In this document: positions 25,568 through 33,449 of the stretch, piece after piece
Layout: every line of letters starts with the position of its first letter
How positions within the stretch are numbered: position 1 is the first letter of the stretch
IMG/VR virus record: IMGVR_UViG_3300032116_000166
Coordinates: 1 to 64,000 of that record
From: a virus
Direction: 5' to 3' (one strand)
DNA length: 64,000 bases
Made by a program: the position numbers and the translations under genes
Notes under the pieces: model-generated
Database searches by the model: none
Told to the model about the DNA's origin: nothing
Seen by the model: the letters and a program-made list of their open reading frames with translations, nothing else

Positions 25568-27993
25568 CAGGCCTACTAGCGGAAGTAGTCTCTAAAGCTA
25601 AGGCCGCTATAGAGGCTGTATCCAAAGCCAAGGCCGACGTGGTACACCTCAGCCGCGCCAAACTCGAGTCGGTTACCTACAGTGCGAAAACGGTCGCAGA
25701 AATAGTTACAGGTGTATTTTTTGCTGTATTTGTTAGAAATTTTTCGGAGGGTGTCAATCTCAGCGAACTGGTACGTAGTGTATTTGGCAAAAATGTAACA
25801 GATACTGCCAGTTTTAGTGATAGCAACACCAAGGGTGTTGGAAAGAATGTAACGGACCAAACCAATATAGGCGATCCACTGTCTGTTGTGTTTACCAAGT
25901 CGGCAACAGATAGTGCAAGTGTAAGTGATTCTGCAACCAGTGTGTTCACTAAAGTGGTTAGCGACGCCACTAACATAGGTGACAGTTTTGACAGAACCTT
26001 GCAGTGGTCTAGAAGTTTTACAGAAACTTCTAACTTCAGCGACTCGGCTCTAAGTATCTTTACTAAAGTGGTTAGTGATACCACTAATATAAGCGACTCT
26101 GCAAACACAACATTTACCAAATCGCTAACAGACTCTAGCAATATAAGTGACTCTGCATTGTCTGTATTTACTAAAGCAGTAAGTGACAGTATAAACATTA
26201 CAGACGACGTAAACGGTGCAGCAGTTGATGATGATCAGAATGTGTCGTTTATAAAGGTGTCTACTGATACCACCAACATAAGTGATATATTTGATCGTAC
26301 ACTTCAGTGGTCAAGAGACTTTAGTGATGGATCAACAGTAACTGACGCCACCACTTCAACCTTTAATAAAAATGTAAGTGATACCTCTAACATAAGTGAC
26401 TCTGCGTCTAGTGTGTTTACCAAAGTGTCAAGTGACACCACCAACATAAGTGATACATTTGATCGTACAATTCAGTGGTCTAGAGATTTTACTGATGGTA
26501 CAAACATAAGCGACGCAGCCGTAAGCGTAGTAGTCAAAGTAGTCAATGACACAAGCAACTTTAGTGACTCTGCTAACTTTGCATTTACAAAAGTATTAAC
26601 TGACTCCAGCAACATAAGCGATACAACAGCTGTAGTATTTACGAAATCACTAGAAGATGCTACAAATATTACAGACTCGTCTACAGTTACTTTTGTTAAG
26701 GTAGCCAACGATACCACCAATATAAGTGATTCTACACAATCCGTCTTTACTAAATCACTAACAGACTCTAGCAATATAAGTGACTCTGCATTGTCTGTAT
26801 TTACTAAAGCAGTAAGTGACAGTATAAACATTACAGACGACGTAAACGGTGCAGCAGTTGATGATGATCAGAATGTGTCGTTTATCAAAGTGTCAAGTGA
26901 TACTACTAATATCGGTGATACATTTGATCGCACACTTCAGTGGTCAAGAGACTTTAGTGATGGTTCTACATTAACAGATTCTGCAATTGCTGTTTTTGGT
27001 AAAAATGAAGCCGACATCTTTAACGTAAGCGACTCTGCGTCTAGTGTGTTTACCAAAGTGTCAAGTGACACCACTAATATCAGTGATATATTTGATCGTA
27101 CAATTCAGTGGTCTAGAAGCTTTAGTGACAGTACAAACATTAGTGATTCTACTACAAGTGTTTTTGTCAAAACAACAGGCGATGCCACAAATATAAGTGA
27201 CAGCTTCGATCGTACTGTACAATGGTTTAGAGATTTTACTGATGGTTCAAATATAGGCGATACAAGTTTAACAGTATTTACTAAAGTTGTTCCAGATACC
27301 ACAAATATAAGTGATTCTGCTACATACACATTCACCAAAGTAGAACAGGATACTGTAAACTTTGGTGAAATACAGAATACAGCCTTTACTAAAAATACGA
27401 CCGAAACAACAAATATAAGTGACATTTTTGATCGTATAGTTCAATGGTCAAGAGATTTCACTGATGGTTCTACGTTATCCGATTCTACAGCTTCTGTTTT
27501 TACAAAAAATCTCACTGACAGTTTAAATATATCAGATATTACAACTATTGGATTTACTTACTTAAGAGAGCCTATTGATGGTGTAAATCTTACAGATGAC
27601 GTCAATGGTGCAGCAATTGATGATGATCAAAGTGTAGTATTTGTTAAAGTTTCTACTGACACTGCAAATATAAGCGATACATTTGATCGCACAGTTCAGT
27701 GGTCTCGAGATTTTAACGACACCAACAATATAAGTGATAGTTTCAGTCGTACACTACAATGGTCTCGTGATTTCACAGATCAAAGCAATATTGGCGAAGT
27801 TGTACAAAATATACTAACAAAAGTTGCCTCAGACACTACCAATGTTTCTGATAGTTCAACTAGTGTAGTAGGTAAGAATCCGCAAGACTCCTTTAACTTG
27901 GATGACAGTGGAACAATATTAAATCAAGATTATATAGCCGGAGCCGACTACTTCTTACAAGACTATGTAGGGGTTTCCACAACATTCAATTGA
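25564..27993 (+). CDS. Repeat-built fibre protein (NISDS repeats), unknown family
   Basis: An 809-residue protein starting inside the upstream stop. After about 60 residues that include a moderately hydrophobic stretch (EIVTGVFFAVFV), it consists almost wholly of degenerate units of about 19-22 residues with the core FTKxxxDTTNISDS. These are interspersed with FDRTLQWSRDF segments and three DDVNGAAVDDDQ inserts. The regular Asp/Ser/Thr pattern suggests an elongated beta-solenoid or shaft, and acidic residues could bind calcium; both are inferred. The C-terminus (QDYIAGADYFLQDYVGVSTTF) is aromatic and could be a tip or trimer lock. It is probably a tail fibre shaft given its place after a BppU-like adaptor. 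I know no named family for it. Confidence 0.72.
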   Translation: MTGLLAEVVSKAKAAIEAVSKAKADVVHLSRAKLESVTYSAKTVAEIVTGVFFAVFVRNFSEGVNLSELVRSVFGKNVTDTASFSDSNTKGVGKNVTDQTNIGDPLSVVFTKSATDSASVSDSATSVFTKVVSDATNIGDSFDRTLQWSRSFTETSNFSDSALSIFTKVVSDTTNISDSANTTFTKSLTDSSNISDSALSVFTKAVSDSINITDDVNGAAVDDDQNVSFIKVSTDTTNISDIFDRTLQWSRDFSDGSTVTDATTSTFNKNVSDTSNISDSASSVFTKVSSDTTNISDTFDRTIQWSRDFTDGTNISDAAVSVVVKVVNDTSNFSDSANFAFTKVLTDSSNISDTTAVVFTKSLEDATNITDSSTVTFVKVANDTTNISDSTQSVFTKSLTDSSNISDSALSVFTKAVSDSINITDDVNGAAVDDDQNVSFIKVSSDTTNIGDTFDRTLQWSRDFSDGSTLTDSAIAVFGKNEADIFNVSDSASSVFTKVSSDTTNISDIFDRTIQWSRSFSDSTNISDSTTSVFVKTTGDATNISDSFDRTVQWFRDFTDGSNIGDTSLTVFTKVVPDTTNISDSATYTFTKVEQDTVNFGEIQNTAFTKNTTETTNISDIFDRIVQWSRDFTDGSTLSDSTASVFTKNLTDSLNISDITTIGFTYLREPIDGVNLTDDVNGAAIDDDQSVVFVKVSTDTANISDTFDRTVQWSRDFNDTNNISDSFSRTLQWSRDFTDQSNIGEVVQNILTKVASDTTNVSDSSTSVVGKNPQDSFNLDDSGTILNQDYIAGADYFLQDYVGVSTTFN
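26125..26252 (+). repeat. 128-bp direct repeat, copy 1
   Basis: Identical to 26758-26885 base for base and in the same reading frame; the distance of 633 bp equals 211 codons. It covers one NISDS unit and the DDVNGAAVDDDQ insert. Confidence 0.95.
26758..26885 (+). repeat. 128-bp direct repeat, copy 2
   Basis: Second exact copy of 26125-26252. Recombination between copies would delete or duplicate 211 codons in frame. A third, diverged DDVNGAAIDDDQ segment lies near 27590-27640. Confidence 0.95.
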
Positions 27994-28005
27994 AGAAAGG
28001 TTTCT

Positions 28006-28470
28006 ATGAATTCCCTAGAAAATCTAAAGTTAACCGGTAGAGTGCATTTTGTAATCACCGGCGAAGACGGAGTAGTAAAAGAAGAGCGAGTTGAAGACAA
28101 CTTGGTCGTTACATCCGGATTGACATACATCAGAGACAGAGTAAGCTCTGCAAGCCCTCCTGGTCTAATCACACACATGGAACTTGGAACAGGTGCCGTT
28201 GCCCCCGTAGCAGGCAACACCACCTTGGGTACCGCACTAGGTACTCGTGGCAGTGTTACAATCACAACACCAACTGCAACAAGCATTCAGTACAGCTCTA
28301 GCTTTATTGCTGGCGCACCTGCTGCTGGTACAAACGCCATTACAGAAGCTGGTCTATTTACCGCAAGCACTGCTGGTACAATGCTTTGCCGTGTTACATT
28401 TAGTGCTATTAACAAGGCACCAAACGACACAATGACAGTTAACTGGACTATTACACTAGCCGCAGTTTGA
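28006..28470 (+). CDS. Small virion-associated fibre protein
   Basis: A 154-residue beta-rich protein. Its start (LKLTGRVHFVITGEDGVVKEERVEDNLVVTSG, then GLTYIRDR) and middle (THMELGTGAVAPVAGNTTLGTALG) follow a layout seen in many phage tail-region proteins, with a conserved 'M-x-LGTG' stretch and an 'EAGLFTA' segment. It probably decorates or caps fibres. It sits 12 bases after the repeat fibre gene, with Shine-Dalgarno AAGAAAGG, and ends at a strong terminator. Leu and Thr codons here favour CTA and ACA, as in the capsid gene, hinting at high expression. Confidence 0.7.
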   Translation: MNSLENLKLTGRVHFVITGEDGVVKEERVEDNLVVTSGLTYIRDRVSSASPPGLITHMELGTGAVAPVAGNTTLGTALGTRGSVTITTPTATSIQYSSSFIAGAPAAGTNAITEAGLFTASTAGTMLCRVTFSAINKAPNDTMTVNWTITLAAV

Positions 28471-28478
28471 TGTTACCC

Positions 28479-28509
28479 AATAATGGCGAGAACACTCGCC
28501 ATTATTTTT
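28479..28509 (+). terminator. Rho-independent terminator at end of fibre cassette 1
   Basis: A perfect 12-bp stem: AATAATGGCGAG at 28479-28490 and CTCGCCATTATT at 28495-28506, loop AACA, followed by TTT. Confidence 0.88.
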
Positions 28510-28537
28510 ATGGGGCTGTTTGCTCCATAAAAATAAT
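28501..28537 (+). promoter_or_regulatory. Second hairpin overlapping the terminator, before fibre gene
   Basis: ATTATTTTTATGG at 28501-28513 pairs perfectly with CCATAAAAATAAT at 28525-28537, with an extra GC/GC step inside and loop TGTTT. Its left arm contains the right end and T-tract of the terminator. The same arrangement occurs at 615-675. Shine-Dalgarno CAGGAG follows ten bases later. Confidence 0.6.
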
Positions 28538-28555
28538 GAGCAATCAGGAGCAAAA

Positions 28556-30817
28556 ATGGCAGCTATTACCACAAGACAAACAGCAGGTACAGGAGCTACC
28601 GTTAAGAATGCTCCGTTAACCAATGCAGAAATAGACAATAACTTTATTAATTTAAATACTGATCTTAGTAACGCAGTTTATTTAAGTGGTACGCAAAGTA
28701 TCGGTGGAGCCAAAACATTTACTAACAATGTAAATATTAATGGTACATCTAGTGGGGCCATACTAGCTGTAACAAACAGCGGCACCGGTGTTGGATTGAC
28801 CGTAGATGATGTTGTAATTTCAGCTAATTCAACAACAGACGCTTTAAGAATTACGCAAATTGGCACCGGAAATGCAATACTTGTAGAAGACGAAGCCAAC
28901 CCTGACTCTACTCCGTTTTTAGTAAACGCAACAGGACAGGTCGGAGCTGGAGCAACTCCAGCTACATGGGCCAAACTTACTGTTGGTGGAATGTATCCGT
29001 CCGGCAATAACTTTGCTATTGGTAACTATACAATAGGAACTGTGCCTGCTGCGGCAACCCAAGAAGGCGTAGGATTTTGGTCAGAACTTTCTACTCAAGC
29101 AACAACATTCTCTACTACTCTATCTCACTTTGTTGCTAACCAGGGTGGTTTTGGGGCCGGATCAACAGTAGCTAATCAACACGGTTTTAGAGTTTCATCA
29201 ACTCTTATTGGTGCTACTAACAATTACGGTTTTCATAGTAATATACCAAGTGGTACTGGTCGCTGGAACTTCTATGCGTCCGGAACTGCCGATAATTACT
29301 TTGCTGGCAAAGTAGGTATTGGAGCAGTACCTGCAGCAACTTCTAATGTACGTGTTAGCGGAACTGTAACAGGAAATGTCAATCAATACGGTGTCCTATC
29401 AGAGCTAACCGCCGCTTCAGACGTCACAAGTATACTAGCCGGGTTTACAAGTTCATTAAATACAGCAGCTTCAGTATTTACTTTAACAAATTTAAGGCAC
29501 TTCTTAGCAGGATTTAACGCTATAGGTGCAGGATCAACAGTTACAAATCAGTTCGGTTTTTTTGCTGGGTCCAATCTTACTGGAGCCACAAATAACTATG
29601 GATTTTATAGTGATTTAGCTAGCGGCACAGGTCGTTGGAATTTCTTCGCCAACGGGACTGCAGACAACTATTTTGGCGGCCCACTCAAGGTAGGCCAGAC
29701 GTACTATTCAAATACAGCTTTAGGTATCTTTTGGGCACCTGCTGCCACTAGTGCTACAGGAATATATCAAGATAGTACTATCAATAGTGCTACAACTACC
29801 AGTTACGTATTAAATAGCACGTTTCCTACTACTGCTGCAGCAAGTTTTACACTGCCTACACTAGTACACTATCAAGCTGCTCAAAATACATTTGGAGCAG
29901 GCTCAACAGTAACCAATCAGTTTGGTTTTCGTGTTAATAGTAATCTTATTGGAGCCACAAATAATTACGCATTTTATAGCGATATAGCTAGTGGTACTGG
30001 TCGTTGGAACTTTTATGCAAATGGCACCGCTCCCAACTACTTTGCTGGAAATGTTACAGTAGCTGCAACAACAACCTCAACCTCAGCCACAACAGGTGCT
30101 TTGGTTGTAAGTGGCGGTGTTGGTGTTGGAGAAAACGTATACATATCCAAATCTTTGATAGTAGGAACTACGCTATCAACAGGTACTGGCATTGATTTAA
30201 ATAATAATAATATTGTCGGAGTCAATGCGATTACTTTTGCAGATCCAGGTCCTGGAGAAGGCATTAGTTTTAGTGGTAATTTTAATATTTATGAAAGTCC
30301 AGACGATCTTACTACTAACAGTGCTGGAAACTTACAGTTTGTAAGTGGCGGAGCCAGAAGACTAACAGTCAAAACTTCGGGTCAAGTAGAGGTAACAGCA
30401 ACAACAGCATCTACTTCAACCACAACAGGTGCCTTAGTTGTAGGTGGTGGTGTAGGTATTGCTGGTGCACTAAACGCGACAACTAAATCATTTATTATCG
30501 ACCACCCAACAAAACCGAATACCCTATTGAAACACGGTAGTCTAGAGGGCCCAGAGTTTGGTGTGTATGTTCGTGGTAGAACATCGTCAAAGATCATTGA
30601 GTTGCCGGAGTATTGGACAAAGCTGGTTGACCCTGCAACAATTACAGTCAACTTAACTCCCATTGGCAATTACCAAAAGTTGTATGTAGAAAAAATAGAA
30701 TCCAATTGTGTCTACATTAACGGCGACGATCTATTATCTAATTCTGTTGACTGTTTCTACACCGTTTTTGCTGAACGTTGTGACGTTGAAAAACTACAAG
30801 TCGAGGTTTCACAATGA
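28556..30817 (+). CDS. Tail fibre with repeated GRWNFYASGTADNYF modules
   Basis: The ATG at 28556 (preceded by CAGGAGCAAAA) gives 753 residues; upstream in-frame codons lie in the hairpin and are unlikely to be used. The N-terminus (MAAITTRQTAGTGATVKNAPLTNAEIDNN) is a common phage fibre start, and ALTNAxIDxNF-type motifs bind the tail. The middle has at least three copies of a module ending NNYGFYSDxASGTGRWNFYANGTADNYF. The last 110 residues (KSFIIDHPTKPNTLLKHGSLEGPE, EYWTKLVDPATITVNLTPIG) match a C-terminal domain widespread in fibres of aquatic phages. It ends by overlapping the start of a 59-residue gene (ATGA). Confidence 0.82.
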   Translation: MAAITTRQTAGTGATVKNAPLTNAEIDNNFINLNTDLSNAVYLSGTQSIGGAKTFTNNVNINGTSSGAILAVTNSGTGVGLTVDDVVISANSTTDALRITQIGTGNAILVEDEANPDSTPFLVNATGQVGAGATPATWAKLTVGGMYPSGNNFAIGNYTIGTVPAAATQEGVGFWSELSTQATTFSTTLSHFVANQGGFGAGSTVANQHGFRVSSTLIGATNNYGFHSNIPSGTGRWNFYASGTADNYFAGKVGIGAVPAATSNVRVSGTVTGNVNQYGVLSELTAASDVTSILAGFTSSLNTAASVFTLTNLRHFLAGFNAIGAGSTVTNQFGFFAGSNLTGATNNYGFYSDLASGTGRWNFFANGTADNYFGGPLKVGQTYYSNTALGIFWAPAATSATGIYQDSTINSATTTSYVLNSTFPTTAAASFTLPTLVHYQAAQNTFGAGSTVTNQFGFRVNSNLIGATNNYAFYSDIASGTGRWNFYANGTAPNYFAGNVTVAATTTSTSATTGALVVSGGVGVGENVYISKSLIVGTTLSTGTGIDLNNNNIVGVNAITFADPGPGEGISFSGNFNIYESPDDLTTNSAGNLQFVSGGARRLTVKTSGQVEVTATTASTSTTTGALVVGGGVGIAGALNATTKSFIIDHPTKPNTLLKHGSLEGPEFGVYVRGRTSSKIIELPEYWTKLVDPATITVNLTPIGNYQKLYVEKIESNCVYINGDDLLSNSVDCFYTVFAERCDVEKLQVEVSQ

Positions 30818-30993
30818 TAGTTAAAGCAGTTATTGACCTAAACACTCTACAGTGTGAAACAAGTTCGGCAGTAAATGAGTTAAAAGTTGTTGATGGAAAA
30901 CTCTATATAGAATTATCAGAGCCAGACCCAGAATATTTTCAAGGTCTTGGTAAACCTCAGGAAGTAGCATACAATGGCAACAATAACCTCTAG
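30814..30993 (+). CDS. Small 59-residue protein between fibre genes
   Basis: The start ATG overlaps the upstream stop (ATGA), which suggests translational coupling. The 59-residue product (MIVKAVIDLNTLQCETSSAV, then ELKVVDGKLYIELSE) reads as a short beta protein with no membrane segment. It overlaps the next gene's first 20 bases. The family is unknown. It could be a fibre assembly factor or a capping subunit, judging by position only. Confidence 0.55.
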   Translation: MIVKAVIDLNTLQCETSSAVNELKVVDGKLYIELSEPDPEYFQGLGKPQEVAYNGNNNL

Positions 30994-33448
30994 TCAATCT
31001 GGTAATTTTAGTGCAACTACTACTTGGGTAGGAGGAGTCGTTCCAGTAGATGGGGACTCCTTTGTAGTTGCTACTGGACACACTGTTACCTACGATGTGG
31101 TCACCCCTGTGACAACTGGGTTTCAGGATAGCAACATCAGTGGAATTTTGCAAACCCTGAGTGGTAGCCCTACAACACTCAGAATGAATGGCCGGTTAAA
31201 TATTCTAACCAACGGCACCTATCACGCTCGTAGTGGCCACAAACTTCAATTTCGTGGAACAGCTGCTGAGTCGCATATATTGTATTTACAAGAAGTCAGT
31301 GGAAGCAAACTGATCATGGAAGGCAGCGATGGTATGCCTACCACTACGCTTAGTGCTGCTGCCAATGAAAATAGTACAAGTTTTAGTTTTACTAGTGCCG
31401 CCAACTTTGTAGCAGGCGAGTGGTTTTGCGTTTACAACAACACTACTGCCCAGTCTGGTAATGCCGGCAATACTACTTTGCGAGACGAAGGATTTTGGGT
31501 ACATGATGTTGTAGGTAACACTGTGTACTTCCGTGAGTTTGTAGGCCCACAAAGTAACATCACTGCTTACAGCGGAAGCACAATTACTGTTCAAAACAGC
31601 AAAGTATTCCGAGCCGGCCAAAGGATTGTGTTTGGTACCACTGCAGCCGGAAACTTAAACGTAAAAACAATTAGTTCAATAAATTATGCCACCCACGTAA
31701 TCACATGTGATAGTGCCATCACAGGTAACCCAACAGGTGTTACAGTGTATGAGACTGCCAGCAATAAAATCCATGCGGCCGGTGACAAAGTACGAAAAGT
31801 TGCTACTATCACCACGACCAGTAGTACCAGCACTGCAACTACCATTACTGTGGCAAACAGCAATCAGTTTGTGGCAAACGACGAGATCTGGATAGAAGCT
31901 CGTAGCGAATGCGGCGGTACTACAGATCGTGCGTGGAATGCCTATGGTACCGACAGTGGCCCTCGATATCGCCATGTGGTGACCAGTGTGGTGGGCAATG
32001 TGATCACTCTCAGCGCTCAAATAGGCTACAATGTAGTACAGGGTGCGTTAGTAACACGATTGACACGAGATGTGGTAGTAGAGCCTGTTACACCAAATGT
32101 GGACTACTATGGTGTATGGTGCGGATTGTATCAAACAGACTATACCAGAAAATTAATCTTAAAAGATGTACAATTTAGATATGTAGGCAGCGCCCAAGGA
32201 CAGCCAGAAGGCGGAGTGTCAATAAGAGGATTCTTTAGTACCAACACACCAGGAGTAACACTCAATAGCACGGTTCCAAGCTATAGCCAACAACCTTGGG
32301 TAGAGGGACTAACTTTGACCAGCTCCAACCTTACTCGTGACTGGGGAGGTTTGTGGAGTTATGGTACTCGTTATGGCCAACTACGTTGTTGTACTGCAAT
32401 AGGGATATTTAATGCAGGTATAGGTTTATGGTATGAAGCCGGGCAAGCCGCCTATAATTGTATTGTTGCCGGAAGTAATGCCTGGGGTATGAGACTCGAG
32501 GGGTATGTAGAGTGGGGCGAAGTAGCCTACAACTACAATTCTAGAAGTTACTATGCTAACCGAATAGCTATGTATGATAACAATTGTGGCACTCACAGAA
32601 TGATATGTGATGCCATAACAGATAATGTCAGCTTAGCTAGTACAAATATACCAATGTATCGTTGGAGTGTTACTGGTCTATTATATACGGCTCCGCAAGC
32701 AGAAAGAGTTCATGCACAGTTTGTATACTCTCGTATGGTCAGCGCCAGTGGATATGCAAATATTAAAAGCAATCCTCCAGCTACATATGCACGTGGATAT
32801 TACCATGGTCAGGGCGACCGCGGTAATGCTTCACAGAACTTAACCACCATATTAGAAGACGACTTTGAGTATGACAGAGTACGTCAGATTACTTACGGCA
32901 CAGAACGAGTATGGGATAATGTGGAGAATGCTTGGAGAGTTGTTGTAGGTGTTGACTTTGGCGATGCTTGGAGAGGCTGGTATCAGGCCCTCTATATTCC
33001 AGCAAATACAACAGTTATAGTGAGTTGTGCGGTAAAGTTGGCTCTTAACTTTTCAGGAACTTATCCATATTTAGCAGTTATTGACCTACAATCGGGAATT
33101 GGATCAAACCAACTTGGTAATGCTGGCGGTAACTGGAGTAGTTGTTTGAGTGGTGGTAACACGACAGCCAACTATACAGCTCAAGCCACTAGCAGTTACG
33201 AAACTGTACAAATTACCATAGCTCCAGTAAGCTGGCAGCGAGTCTTAAATGTAGGGGTAGCCAATACCAGTCAAGACGCATCTGAAGGTTGGTGGATGAA
33301 GCCCATACAGGTTGTCATGAACTCAAATTATGCAACACCAGCTCTAGAAGTGACCAATTTTGGTCCAGGTATGCCACTTGAGAGAATGGCTGTTGGCAAC
33401 AGTGCTGTACAAAACGTAATTCGCGTAGGCGGAACAAGGTTGAATTGA
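30974..33448 (+). CDS. Tailspike-like protein with N-terminal G8 domain and beta-helix
   Basis: An 824-residue protein. The first 110 residues match the G8 domain pattern: a W followed by GG.VP.DGD, an ATGHTVTYD segment and regularly spaced glycines (SATTTWVGGVVPVDGD). G8 domains occur in CEMIP/PKHD1-type extracellular proteins and bacterial or phage surface proteins, and usually precede a right-handed beta-helix. Residues about 375-560 (LILKDVQFRYVGSAQ, YNCIVAGSNAWGMRLEG) fit such a helix. The C-terminal 200 residues are a separate beta domain. It probably binds, and may depolymerise, host surface polysaccharide; no catalytic residues can be assigned. The stop lies one base before the next start. 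Confidence 0.68.
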   Translation: MATITSSQSGNFSATTTWVGGVVPVDGDSFVVATGHTVTYDVVTPVTTGFQDSNISGILQTLSGSPTTLRMNGRLNILTNGTYHARSGHKLQFRGTAAESHILYLQEVSGSKLIMEGSDGMPTTTLSAAANENSTSFSFTSAANFVAGEWFCVYNNTTAQSGNAGNTTLRDEGFWVHDVVGNTVYFREFVGPQSNITAYSGSTITVQNSKVFRAGQRIVFGTTAAGNLNVKTISSINYATHVITCDSAITGNPTGVTVYETASNKIHAAGDKVRKVATITTTSSTSTATTITVANSNQFVANDEIWIEARSECGGTTDRAWNAYGTDSGPRYRHVVTSVVGNVITLSAQIGYNVVQGALVTRLTRDVVVEPVTPNVDYYGVWCGLYQTDYTRKLILKDVQFRYVGSAQGQPEGGVSIRGFFSTNTPGVTLNSTVPSYSQQPWVEGLTLTSSNLTRDWGGLWSYGTRYGQLRCCTAIGIFNAGIGLWYEAGQAAYNCIVAGSNAWGMRLEGYVEWGEVAYNYNSRSYYANRIAMYDNNCGTHRMICDAITDNVSLASTNIPMYRWSVTGLLYTAPQAERVHAQFVYSRMVSASGYANIKSNPPATYARGYYHGQGDRGNASQNLTTILEDDFEYDRVRQITYGTERVWDNVENAWRVVVGVDFGDAWRGWYQALYIPANTTVIVSCAVKLALNFSGTYPYLAVIDLQSGIGSNQLGNAGGNWSSCLSGGNTTANYTAQATSSYETVQITIAPVSWQRVLNVGVANTSQDASEGWWMKPIQVVMNSNYATPALEVTNFGPGMPLERMAVGNSAVQNVIRVGGTRLN

Positions 33449-33449
33449 T

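Noticed and set aside
25677-26198. A 173-codon open frame on the minus strand across the NISDS repeat gene
   Set aside because: It mirrors the repetitive plus-strand gene, its product is the same low-complexity repeat in antisense, and it has no ribosome-binding site or conserved motif.
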